Assembly (NCBI GenBank): GCA_964036045.1
Contig: OZ038378.1
Location: 174,552,341 to 174,616,340, forward strand
DNA length: 64,000 nucleotides
Reading direction: 5' to 3'
From: Eutreptiella sp. 'Long Island Sound 2002'
Lineage: Eukaryota; Euglenozoa; Euglenophyceae; Eutreptiales; Eutreptiaceae
A program made the position numbers and the translations under genes. Positions 10,021-20,361 of this stretch are shown one piece after another. A model generated the notes under the pieces. That model was not told where the DNA came from. It did no database searches and saw only the letters and a program-made list of their open reading frames with translations. Positions within the stretch are counted from its first letter, which is position 1. Each line of letters begins with the position of its first letter.

Positions 10021-12044
10021 GTCCGTCTCGGGCGACCGTCCAGGGTGGGAAATCTTGGCGATATTGACGCGCCAAGCCTCGATTCACAGCCCTTGATATC
10101 CCCTTTGGTCCCATGCCCTGGGTTATCGCTTGCTGTCACGCTGGCTGCTTACTGTTCACCGAGGGGATGACCACACGGACGGGGCAGAAAGCAACATGCG
10201 GTGCATAGGGGGGGATCATGGATCGCACCAAAAGTTGAATAACTCCGGATGAGCCTAAGGAGCAAATACGAAACTCAGTGGCGTTCAACCCTCGGTCATA
10301 TGCTACAATAATCGCACCTCATTCCTGGCTAGATCTAGTGCCCCATGGAGATATGGTAATTCCAATATGGCACACAATGGCAAAAACAGCGAAATTTGGC
10401 CCAAATGGCCCGCACTCATGATTCCATATCTCCATGGCCACGTCGAGGATCCTTTCAACCAAGAATGCTATAGACACATGGGACTTAGGTCCCAATATAT
10501 GCCACTGGCCATCCCTCATGGTCGCCTCTAGCTATTTTCTCCCTTGGAGGGAAAATGACACACAAATGGGGCAGAATGGCAACATACCCCGAATTGGGTG
10601 ACTCACAACTCTCCCATCGAGAGGAGAGGCCACATGGGGAAACACCCCATTCGATGCGGGTTTATGTGCCCTCTCGGAATTGCCCTTACCCTTGGTCAAG
10701 TGGCGCACGCAACCTCGGGGGTGAAATCAGGGGGAGAAGGAGTTTGTGGCCATTTTGGGCAAAACGGCCAAAATTCACCCAAACGTGGTCCCTCCAAATA
10801 TCGTATCTGCGTATCACGAGAGAAAGGAGCCTCGGGCTTTTGCATGGATGCAAACCGAAGCTTTGCTTCCCTTTTGCAACAAGGATTGAGGTTCAAAGCA
10901 CAATGAAAGCATTTTTAACACCTCAATCCTTGAAGCACACTATTTATGGGAAAAAGTGCATATATCGGCGATACCGGCATGAACATATCTTTGGGTCATT
11001 GAGGAACAAAAATATGAGCAAACACTTTTGGAGTAGGCCCATGGTAGGTGCTTTCAAATATGCACACCATGGTTAGATTGTCTCCGCCCACTCGTGTCAA
11101 TAGTGCTTGCATATGAGCGCGTGTGCAAAGAGGCAATATGGCACGCGTGCTCACAAGGCGAAGTTATATAAAATAGAAGACAAGGTTGTACAAATCAACC
11201 AAGCCGTCCACGATGTCCCTCGTGGTCTTTACTTTACATATTGCCTTAATTCGAGGCTCAACTCCCCATAGGCTTCGAGTACAAGCCTCGGGGGTTTGGC
11301 CATTTTGGCCTAATTTTCGACCAAAACTTGCCCTTTTTTCGAAAATAGAGTTTTGGTACGCATTGAATTGCGTGGAGCCATCGTTGAGTTGGCTCAAAAA
11401 TCAAAAACGGCCTAGGGCTCTTGGTCTTGTGGGCATTGTGTTCGGTTATTAACGTTCATGCTCACAAGGCCACAAAGTTAGCGTTTGCGCACGCAAACGG
11501 CTTGGGTTTGTGAGACCCATAGGCTGCCTAAAACACCGCCATTGCCCGCTTCCCTATACAAGACGATGTGCCCGCATGAAAGGGGCATGGATGAAAGACA
11601 TAGGGGGGAGATGTAGGGTTCCGTCCGAACTCATGGTCCTTGAGAAGCATGAATTCGCACGATCGACGGAAAGCCTTGCGCGCTGATTTTCTCGAAAACG
11701 CAACGGCGAAAAATTCTAGTGAACACACCAGATGAAAGTACATTAAATACCCTCTAGATTCAGCCCTTAAGTTCTCTTAGAACCTCACAGGTACTCGAGA
11801 AAAGTCCAAAACAAAACTCGCCACGGAGAAGCGACGAAGGCGCGCGAACAGGCGACATCAGGCGGCGATTTCACGACAATTAGAAATCGCGGTAGAAATC
11901 GGGTATTTCACCGATTTCCGAGCAAAAATTGCCCAAGACAATAGAATTGTCGAAATTCTACATCGATTTATTGGTTAGAAATCGGATTCCAGATTTCGCG
12001 GGTTAGAGAACAGGGATATCCCGCTGACAGCCGGTGTCAACGGC
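10021..12044. other. Non-coding interior of the inverted-repeat segment, left side
   Basis: No gene is supported. AT-rich core motifs of the type GGCCATTTTGG / CCAAAATGGCC recur (near 10390, 10750 and 11290). 11850-12000 is dense in GAAATCG / CGATTTC strings. Short frames here change reading frame repeatedly. Confidence 0.5.
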
Positions 12045-12054
12045 TTCCGCACGG

Positions 12055-12176
12055 GTGTGACGGCTCACAGGCCTCCGGGCCATGGGCCATAACGTGTGTG
12101 ACGGCTCACAGGCCTCCGGGCCATGGGCCATAGGTTCTGGGTACCTGTAAGTGGCAGCAGCTGTAAGTGGCAGCAG
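12055..12176. repeat. Two short tandem repeats upstream of the pol ORF
   Basis: A 41 bp unit starting GTGTGACGGCTCACAGG occurs at 12055 and 12096, and the 16 bp unit CTGTAAGTGGCAGCAG occurs at 12145 and 12161. They lie where a gag gene or leader would be expected, but encode nothing recognisable. Confidence 0.9.
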
Positions 12177-12424
12177 CTCAGAGCTAGGATTTGGCAATAA
12201 GGCAGTAGGATCGGCCTCACGATTCGGCGATATTTAATAGTCAAGAAGTGTTGAGTAACACCGATTTACGTTGTAGAATTACGAATTACGATCTGTGAAG
12301 TGTGCAGTTATTTTTGGTTATCCCTCTGAATTACAATGATCTCTGCACAGGGTCCTTTGGAACAATGATTTAATGACCGTTCAACGCTTTTGGTGATTGT
12401 GCTGCTGCATGGGGTGAGATCCTG

Positions 12425-15400
12425 TTGGAGTCCATCCAGCTACGTGATGCGGCCTTTCGTGAGCTCATCACCAAATTTTCACAACGGGGTATGCTGGAGC
12501 CCTCCAGCTCAGTTTGGGCAGCCAGAGCTTTTTGTGTGCCCAAACCGGGAGGCAAGTGGCGGCTAGTCATCGACTACCGCTACTTAAATTCACAAATTGA
12601 TGACGAGCAGTTTCCACTGCCCGTCATCGATGATATGTTTTTGAAGCAGTCCAAAAATGCCATTTGGTCCATCTTCGATTTAGAAGATGGTTTTCACCAG
12701 ATGCATTTGGACGAGGCCTCCCGCCCCCTGACTGCTTTTGTCACCCCATGGGGCCTGTTCCAGTGGACAGTGCTCCCCATGGGGCTGAAGACGGCCCCCC
12801 AAATGTGTCAGCGTATGGTCTCTGATTGCCTTAGTTCTTTGGGCCTAGAGCCATACATTGATAATTTATTATTGGGCACCCCTGATACTGAGGATAATCC
12901 TGATTTGGACGCACTTGTTACTGATTCCTGCCTTCGGCAGCATGAGTCTGAGCTGCGCAGATTTCTGCAGCGTATGGATGACTGTGATTTGACCATTAAG
13001 CCGTCCAAGATGCTGCTTTTTGTGCAGCGGGTGCATTTTTGTGGTCAAATTCTGTGCAGGGGTCGGAGATGTCCTGATCCTGAAAAGACTGCATCGGTTC
13101 AGCGATGGCGTTGGCAGGACATCCACACGCCGACCCAGCTTAAGGCATTTTTAGGATTTGCACAGTGGTATGCACTTTATATAGACAGGTTCGCGGACCT
13201 GGCTGCACCTTTGACGGATGCACTCCGTGGCCTGGACTTAACAAAAAAAGGCAAGAGTAAGTCGGCGCATCCACCACTTTCTGCGAGGGCCAAGAGGGAG
13301 TTACAGGACAGACTGAGGCAGCAACATCCTGGTTTGTTTGCTGCCCAGAGAGAGTGTTTGCTGCGTCAACATGTGTGCCAGCGGGAGAACCGCATCCATT
13401 GGAGTGACCACATGGTTCGATGCTTCGAGCAACTGAAAAAAAGTCTCTGTCAGGATGCTATGTTACACTTGCCGGATACCACCAGGCAGTTCTGGATCCG
13501 GTGCGATTCCTCCGAGTATGCAGTGGGGGGGGTATTGGAGCAGAAGGGCTGCTCCTGTACTGAAGCTGATTGCAGTTGCCCGTTACGCCCAGTCGCATTT
13601 TTTTCCCGCAAACTGCAAGGCACGCCTGGCAAGGGCCAAAGGGCCTGGCACATCCGCGACAAGGAAACCTACGCAATTGTGGCCACTCTCTTCAAATTTC
13701 GTAGTTGGCTGCAGTCAGCACAGGTCAATTTGCGTTATCCGGTCACAGTTTTGACCGACCACCGAAGCCTGGAAAGTTGGACCCGGGAGGACGTCGACAC
13801 TGTGTCCGGTCCAATCGGGAGGCGAGGCCGGTGGCATCAATTTTTGGCCCGCTTCAAAATTGAAGTGGTGTACACAAAGGGGGAAAATCAGGAGGTTCCT
13901 GATGTTTTGTCGCGGTCGGCCTACCCCGCCATGCAATATGCGCCAGATGTGTCGCTGCATGGTTCTGAGCAGGACCAAAGGGGATGGGACAACAATGACC
14001 AGGAGGTGCGGCAGTGGGCAGATCAGCTAGCAGAGCTGCGCTCTGTGTGCGTTAATGTGCGCTCCATTTTTTCTGATTGGTGGGCCAAGCAGCCTTCCCT
14101 GCAAGGCTGCCCTGATTCGTGGCGTCATGTCAGCGATTGTGTTTGCATGTCTCCTTGTTTGCAGGATTCAATCAGTGCTGTGGAGGAAGATGATGTACAG
14201 TTTTCACTTGCTGAACGCCGATTGAGACAGGTTTACAGCACTTCCTCACCCCTTTCCCGGTCTCTTAGGAATAAAAAGTTTAGGACAGTCAGGCGTAACA
14301 TCCGTCAGCAGAACTGGTCTCCTGCAGCGATGGTGGCTGCCATGCAGTGTGCCCCTGGGGCCAATGTGGCTGAGGGCGCTGATGGTGTTTCAGATCTGAC
14401 GTGGGCCAGTGTCCGTGCGAACACTGTCCCGCCTGATGTTTCAGTTTTGTTTGCTGATTGGGAGCCTGAGTATCGGCAAGATCCTGAGTGGCAAGGGATT
14501 TTGGCGTCCCTGCAACAGGATGACCCGCATCTCAGGGCTCCAGGGTGCTGCATATACCGTCCCAGTCCTGGGACGTTGCGTATTCGTAGGGACGGGAAGG
14601 ATGTTGTCCCTCGGAGTCTGATTACCAAGGTTATTGCAGCATGCCATACGTATATACATGGGGGGGCGGATAAGACGTATCATATCTGCCGCCGCAGGTT
14701 CTCCTTTTCTGGGTTGACGGATCGCCAGCTCTGGTTGGAGGTTAAATCTTTCTGTGACTCCTGTGAGGTCTGTCAACAGACCAAGCCCAGAACGGGGATT
14801 CAACCGGGAGAGGTGGAGTTCTATCCTGTTCCAGATGAAATTTTCAGTAGCCTGGCAATCGATTTTGTCGATTTGCCTAAGACAAAGGTCAATGACGTGG
14901 TCTTCGACTACGCGATGGTGGTGGTCTGCAGGTTTACAGGCTACGTGCTGGCCATCCCCACTACCAAATTGGGGATGGACAGCAGGAAAGCAGCCACACT
15001 GTCTTTAGAAAGGGTTGTCTTTTTTATGGGATTACCCAAAGAGGTATTCAGTGATAATGCCTCTGTTATTAATTCTGACTTTTTGAATGACTTGTTCGAT
15101 TTGAGCGGAATAGAACACCACACGAGTGTGGTTTACAAACCATCCACAAACGGCAGGGCGGAGGCCGCGGTCAAGAGTCTGGTCATGGCCCTCCGCAAAT
15201 TTTTAAACCAGCGGCCACGTAGCTGGTACCATGCACTGCCGCTGGCACTGTGGGGGTTGAATGACCTCCCTGGGCTGGTGGCCCCCTATTCCCCCCACAG
15301 ATTGGCTTTTGGGAGGGATCCTGTGGGATTTGGGGAGTGTCCGCCCATTGTCCCTGGCGAGGGGGCACAAGAGGCGCAGGATTTTTTTGATCGCCTGGCC

Positions 15401-15793
15401 TCTGAGCGCAAGCAGGTGCATGACCATCTGGTCAAGTTGCACCACGACGCTTCAGCCAAATTGACTGCCAAATTCAGGGACATACCCTTCCGGGAGGGGG
15501 ATAGGGTGTGGGTTCGTGACCTGCCGCGCAAGGACCAGCCCAATTTCAACAAGTTGAAACGAATTTGGGAAGGTCCCTACGAAATTTTAAGGTGGATGGG
15601 GGGGGGCAGATATTTGGTACAGACCAACAGTGGACCCACAGGTCAGCAGGTGTTGCAGCGTGAGAGGCTGAAGTATTACAGGTCCCCTGATCCCAAAACC
15701 AAGGTGCCTCTCAGCTACTACTCTGACCGACAGCTTCCACCGAGTGATGACACTTATAATGAAGCGGTACCCAGAACCCCATGGCTAGGTTAG
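12425..15793 (+). CDS. pol: Ty3/gypsy pol polyprotein (RT-RNase H-integrase), no gag, RT active site YIDN
   Basis: A 1122-codon uninterrupted ORF. The true start is unclear because the frame opens at a TTG. RT spans ~1-260 with WRLVIDYRYLN, the FDLEDGFHQM motif A and LPMGLKTAP. The active site at residues 144-147 reads Y-I-D-N, where active enzymes have two Asp. RNase H follows (~360-500: RCDSSEYA, ETYA, TDHRSL, PDVLSR) and carries an unusual C-x-C-x4-C-x-C insert at 376-385. Integrase follows with the HHCC zinc region (last pair FCDSCEVC), D of AIDFVDL, D of FSDNAS, E of NGRAEAA, and a GDRVWV C-terminal domain. No chromodomain, protease or gag is attached, and no LTRs flank it. It lies between inverted repeats. 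The long intact frame with one broken catalytic residue suggests a recent lesion or a non-RT role. Confidence 0.9.
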   Translation: MESIQLRDAAFRELITKFSQRGMLEPSSSVWAARAFCVPKPGGKWRLVIDYRYLNSQIDDEQFPLPVIDDMFLKQSKNAIWSIFDLEDGFHQMHLDEASRPLTAFVTPWGLFQWTVLPMGLKTAPQMCQRMVSDCLSSLGLEPYIDNLLLGTPDTEDNPDLDALVTDSCLRQHESELRRFLQRMDDCDLTIKPSKMLLFVQRVHFCGQILCRGRRCPDPEKTASVQRWRWQDIHTPTQLKAFLGFAQWYALYIDRFADLAAPLTDALRGLDLTKKGKSKSAHPPLSARAKRELQDRLRQQHPGLFAAQRECLLRQHVCQRENRIHWSDHMVRCFEQLKKSLCQDAMLHLPDTTRQFWIRCDSSEYAVGGVLEQKGCSCTEADCSCPLRPVAFFSRKLQGTPGKGQRAWHIRDKETYAIVATLFKFRSWLQSAQVNLRYPVTVLTDHRSLESWTREDVDTVSGPIGRRGRWHQFLARFKIEVVYTKGENQEVPDVLSRSAYPAMQYAPDVSLHGSEQDQRGWDNNDQEVRQWADQLAELRSVCVNVRSIFSDWWAKQPSLQGCPDSWRHVSDCVCMSPCLQDSISAVEEDDVQFSLAERRLRQVYSTSSPLSRSLRNKKFRTVRRNIRQQNWSPAAMVAAMQCAPGANVAEGADGVSDLTWASVRANTVPPDVSVLFADWEPEYRQDPEWQGILASLQQDDPHLRAPGCCIYRPSPGTLRIRRDGKDVVPRSLITKVIAACHTYIHGGADKTYHICRRRFSFSGLTDRQLWLEVKSFCDSCEVCQQTKPRTGIQPGEVEFYPVPDEIFSSLAIDFVDLPKTKVNDVVFDYAMVVVCRFTGYVLAIPTTKLGMDSRKAATLSLERVVFFMGLPKEVFSDNASVINSDFLNDLFDLSGIEHHTSVVYKPSTNGRAEAAVKSLVMALRKFLNQRPRSWYHALPLALWGLNDLPGLVAPYSPHRLAFGRDPVGFGECPPIVPGEGAQEAQDFFDRLASERKQVHDHLVKLHHDASAKLTAKFRDIPFREGDRVWVRDLPRKDQPNFNKLKRIWEGPYEILRWMGGGRYLVQTNSGPTGQQVLQRERLKYYRSPDPKTKVPLSYYSDRQLPPSDDTYNEAVPRTPWLG

Positions 15794-15801
15794 GGCATAC
15801 A

Positions 15802-15880
15802 ACCGGTCTCCGGTCCACTAACCCCATGTAGGGAAGGGAAGACCGGTCTCCGGTCCACTAACCCCACGTACGGAAGGCGC
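15802..15880. repeat. 40 bp tandem repeat just after pol
   Basis: The unit starting ACCGGTCTCCGGTCCACTAA occurs at 15802 and 15842. It is purine-rich at the unit end (GGGAAGGGAAG). Confidence 0.9.
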
Positions 15881-15934
15881 CCGTTGACGCCCGGTGCGAG
15901 CCCGGCAGGAGCGTGTTCCGTGCCGTAAAGCCCC

Positions 15935-16254
15935 GCATCGGCAACCGATGCACCGCCAGCGGAGATTTGTGTATCAGAATATCAGGAATCAACAGGGTTT
16001 TTTTTTCATATTGTTTCCGTCAATTTTTACGCTTCCGTTCTGATACTCACTGTTTTGACTGCTGGCGGTTGGATCGCGACTTTACCGTAACCGCCAGTTT
16101 AACTGTTTATAATGGAAATTTTAACGCTATCCGTGACGAAGGCTCTAAAGTCTTCAGGAATTGCGTTGATGCATCCGCAATTTTCACATTCTACACTCGC
16201 AACCTTAATCCCAATTTTTCAGGATGTCGAAATCGGATTTCCGACTTCGACATC
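15935..16254. other. Cluster of three hairpin-forming inverted repeats
   Basis: Hairpin 1 is at 15935-15951 (7 bp GCATCGG/CCGATGC, 3 nt loop). Hairpin 2 is at 16062-16097 (9 bp CTGGCGGTT/AACCGCCAG, 18 nt loop). Hairpin 3 is at 16223-16254 (GATGTCGAA/TTCGACATC plus an inner TCGGA/TCCGA, 2 nt loop). They lie directly downstream of the pol ORF and could be 3' RNA structures, or chance in a short interval. Confidence 0.6.
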
Positions 16255-18059
16255 CCCGCACTTGATTTGACCTCTTTCCAGTGGACCTACGTGCTTCCCT
16301 ATGCACGAATCAACTTTCCTTTTATCCTGCCCTCCATTTGTCTTAAAGATATGGGCAAAACAAAGTTGATTCGTGAGGCCACTTGTGAAGGTCATATCTC
16401 GTGTTGCTTGCGAGGAATGACAATAAGGAAACATGGGATGTATTCACAATACTCCCGACGTAATTTAGGAAGCATCATATGACTTGCGTCTCCACACGTG
16501 CGCGCTAGTGTAATGGATCATGGTCAAGAGGGTAGAGTTTGCGTTGTAACTCTATGGCCATGATATTGCGTGCGTTAAGATAACTTCCGAGTGCAGCGCG
16601 CAAGTGTTGGTGTTGCATAGGAACTCTCCTTGAGTTCCTATGAGCGATTGACACAGAGTCATGCCCTTGGAGGGGCATGACATATCGTGGGGGGAGGTAT
16701 CTTTTTGGGCAATATGGAGTATGTGCCTTGTGTTGTGTTGCGTGCCCATTTGGCGGGTCCATCGCTCCAAGCCAAACCCGCAAATGGACCTCATATTGTG
16801 CAAGCTCCTTCTCCATACTCCCTACCATCAATTGCAAGCCTAACCTTCGTGAAGGGAAGCTTGTGTGGCGATCCCGAAGCGATGCGTTGGGAGCAAGGTG
16901 TGTGTTTTGCAATTTTCCATATTTTCATTTGCCCACTGGGGAAGTAGCGCTCGTAACCTTTCAAGGCGCCCCAAGTGGAGCACATATGTGGAATCGAAGG
17001 TCATTGGTGTCAAGTCATTGTGTTTAGAAGGATTAGTTGATTGCACGATCCAAGCCGAAGATATTATAATATAATTGTGCACCTTTCAAGGCACTTTTGT
17101 GTATCTTTGTGCCAATTTTGCCGTTTTTGGCCCGTCATGATGTCAAGTGGCGACCTTGTATCTCAACGTTGCGCTCAATTGACATCATGACCCAAGTATG
17201 TTTTGAGGGTACATACTTCGGTGCCCAACATATCTTGGACCCGGCGAATAACTCCTCTTGGGCTTGGCATACCGTGGCCGCCATGTTGGCGATTTGGGAC
17301 TATCCCAAATCATGGGCTCACTTGGCGACCCTGCCATTCCCAAAACCGGAAGAGTTGGGCGACGCCCAAAAGATATGTTGGACACACATGACTTGATACC
17401 AATCCTATGGCACACTCCGGTCCAAGTCGGGCATGTGCCTTATTTGCCCCAACCATGAGTGTGCGCATTTTTGGCCATTTTGTGCAATTTTCCACTTTTG
17501 CTGCCCGCCGTGCACTATGTTGAGCCCACCCGTGCACGCCGGACGCATGGACCAATGGACCATATATGACATGGGTATTATGTATATTGGTCCCCATCGT
17601 TCACACACCACGTGGGCGAAGCGGAGCAACCTTCGTTAAGGCGCTAGCCCAAAGTGAGTGTGGGCAATTTTGCCATTTTGGCATTTGTGGACCCAATTGG
17701 GATTGTCATCATGCCCAGTGGCATGGAGATCTTTGAGAGCCAAGGGCATGGAAGTCTTTGTTAGACTCCTGGTGGATGGCTTATGGAATGGCGGATCCGA
17801 TCTCCAAGCCAGCGTGGAGATATACTATTGGGAGCACCCCGAATTTTGGCTCATTTCAGGCAGCCAAAATGACCCCCTTTTGGGACCCCAATTCCCCCCT
17901 TCCGTGTGGTCAAATGGCGGCCCCATTTCTCTAAGCCCATAGAGAGCCCGGACCCAACTTCAGGTTGTACACTCAGATAGAAGTCCTAGGTCCTGTCTCC
18001 TACCCTGTGAGCCATTGGCCTTGCCCTGGCCGGGCGAGCCACGCATGGGAATGAGGCCA
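16255..18059. other. Non-coding interior of the inverted-repeat segment, right side, weakly periodic
   Basis: No gene is supported. Motifs of the type CAATTTTGCCATTTTGGC recur at about 16693, 16910, 17110, 17285, 17470, 17660, 17850 and 18060, spaced 175-217 bp. CATCATGxCCxAGTGGC-like strings follow several of them. This could be an old, diverged tandem array. Confidence 0.45.
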
Positions 18060-18782
18060 ATTTTGGTGATTTTGGCATCATGACCCCACTTGACGAACAC
18101 GTGGTGCCCTGATGCCGGGACCTCAAAGGGAACCAGGTTGGGTGAGGGCTCCAGGGAAATCGTACTCGAAGGGGAAAAGGTTAGTTGCCTCGTCCCCACC
18201 TCTGGCGGGTCAGGACGAGGGGTCAATTTTGGAAATTTTTGAGTTAATTTCAGTTTGGGCTGAAACAGCCCATTTTCAGCTACCAACTCCTGGGTGATAA
18301 TGGCGTGGCCATATCTCTGGCTCAGAGAGGAGTTGGAACCTGCCGTTTGGGAAGCATGGGGAGCTACTGTTCGCTGGCCTTGGGGCCTCTTGGTTACCAG
18401 GAACTCGCCTGTGGCTCGGCGGGACACCCCCCCTATTGGCAGGGTTTCAGGGTCCGGACTGAGCAGCACATGGGTTGTGTTTGAGCCCCCGCCCCCACCA
18501 GCCACTGAGAGGGTTGGACCTGGGATTGGGATATGAGTTAGGACTGAGTGTCTCTTGTCCTGTGATGCCCTTATCCAGTCCAGTCTTAACCCCATGTGTA
18601 CATATCCTGATGTGTTGCTGTACATACTTTTGTTCCCTTGTTTCAGAGTGGCAAGGATCCTGAAACGCTTTGTCACGTAACACGAGCGTATTGATGCCCT
18701 TGTGAGCGTAGTGCTTTGCCTGCCTGCTCACCTGTGCGTGTCACCGCAGCGTCCCGTGGCCGGCCCCCCACGGGAACGCGTC
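18060..18782 (-). repeat. Right arm of the ~725 bp inverted repeat pair
   Basis: Reverse-complement partner of 9291-10020. Its outer edge (ending CACGGGAACGCGTCA at 18782) is followed directly by the leader of the second chromovirus. It contains the same CCCCCTATTGGCAGGGTTTC and CCATGTGTACATATCCTGATG blocks as the left arm. Confidence 0.85.
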
Positions 18783-18870
18783 AAAAGCGTTTCACCGCCG
18801 CGGGGTTACCCAGCCCTCGCGTGCCACTCGGGGCCACCAACCCCGAGCAGCGCGGCGCAGCTCGCAGCTC

Positions 18871-18915
18871 GCAGCGCAGCGCAGCGGCTCGCAGCGCAGC
18901 GCAGCGGCTCGCAGC
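18871..18915. repeat. 20 bp GC-rich tandem repeat
   Basis: GCAGCGCAGCGCAGCGGCTC is repeated at 18871 and 18891, followed by a partial copy. It lies in the presumed leader of the downstream chromovirus. Confidence 0.9.
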
Positions 18916-19328
18916 GTCACCCAGCGACAGCGCCGAGTTCGTCACGGAGCCAGCAGCGCCGTCCAGAGCATCGCCCTGACCGTGCCGCAACCGTGAAGGA
19001 AGTGGACTGACCAGGACTCCTGCATCAGCGAGTCCCATCGGCCGCCCAGCAAGGCCGCGTCAACCACCTCCACAACCACCGGCTGACCAGCACCAGCCGC
19101 ATTCCCAGCCCAGTGCTGCAGCACCCGCCTCAACAACCACCACCAGTTCGTTGAGTGGAACGAGTGCATACCAAGGACCTCAAGACCAACTACGCCCCCG
19201 CTGCCATGGTAAACTGGCAGGAAGCGGGCAGGACGTGGCCGCGGCCCCACCCCCATGCGGCACGCCTGCTGCGTGGGTTGGTTTGGGACTAGCACTACCG
19301 CCACAGCCACCCCCAGTGCGAAGGCGGC

Positions 19329-20361
19329 ATGCCCGGGAGCTTCGAGCTCCGCGAGGACATGGGGGAGGACCGCCTGCGGGCAGTGGAGGAGTGGCTGCGG
19401 GCGGAAGGGTACGAGTACCGCTTCCGCTGCAAGCGCTGGAGGACCTGGACCCGGCCGGACAGGCCCGGCGAAGGGCTGCGCCCCGACGGGATTGAGGAGG
19501 ACGAGGACTCCAACGAGTACCCGTCGGGCGCCTCGATCAATGTCTCCATGTGGGACATGATCGAAAAGAACTTCCCGGAACCGGGGAGCGAGCGCAGGCT
19601 GCAGGGCAGCAGCAGCGCCTCTCCGGGGAAGGAGAAGCGGTCCGCCGGGGACAGAAAGCGGGACCGGAGGTGGCGGGAGTACCAAGAGTCCCTGGCCGCC
19701 GAAGCCCCCAGTCCCCAGTCCCCAACGGGCCAATGGTGGTCATCACCCCGGCCACGCCACCCTCGGCGACTTCATCCAAGTCGCCAGGCAGACCAAGGCC
19801 AAGCCCCGTCCGCTGCTCCTGAGGCCCCAGCAGGCCCCAGCAGGCCCCAGCAGCGACGTGGAGTCGGGCCACCGCGGGAGGATGCCGGCCGACCAGGCCA
19901 GCTCCAGCAGCAGCGTCGCTCCCGACAGGGACGTGGCGCGCGCCTGTGAGCGCGCCTGTGGGGTGCCCTGCAACCTTCGGGTTGCCCGACAACGGGCCAG
20001 GCAGCACAGCGCTGCCGTGGAGGGCGCCGTCGGCATCGCCCAGCAGGAGGCTGCGGAGTGGGCGCATGGCATGGCCATCCACGCCCAGACTCACGGCTGT
20101 AGCCGCCCATGGGGCAGCGACTGCCCAGGTCAACGGTGAGTTGGCGGCAGCCGACGAGGAAGCCCGCCTGACGCAGGACGCCATTGCCTGCAAGGAGGCC
20201 GAGGTGAGGGCGCTGGAAGAGGCGCTTGCCCAAGGGAGGGCAAAGAAGGAGGCAGAGCGACGGCTAAGGCCCAGGCAGACGCCGCCAAGAAGAACGCCAT
20301 CGAGGCCGCGCGACGGAAGGTCGCTGAGGAGAAGGCCAAGACGGAGGCGGAGCTGGCGGCG
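19329..20361 (+). pseudogene. gag: Chromovirus 2 gag, N-terminal region, frameshifted
   Basis: The first frame (19329-19949) starts at an ATG and gives an ordered acidic/basic stretch (MGEDRLRAVEEWLRAEGYEY, then SMWDMIEKNFPEPG). It then loses coherence around 19720, where a neighbouring frame carries on. Around 20130-20360 the protein is an Ala/Glu/Lys-rich coiled coil (DEEARLTQDAIACKEAEVRALEEAL, continued after a shift near 20260 by AAKKNAIEAARRKVAEEKAK). That coil runs directly into the long frame from 20362. Gag builds the particle that packages element RNA. The frame changes are either decay or indel errors in GC-rich sequence. Confidence 0.55.

Noticed and set aside
9291-18782. Firm call of a DNA transposon with terminal inverted repeats
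   Set aside because: No target-site duplication is visible at the outer edges and no transposase was recognised inside, so only the inverted repeats themselves are annotated.
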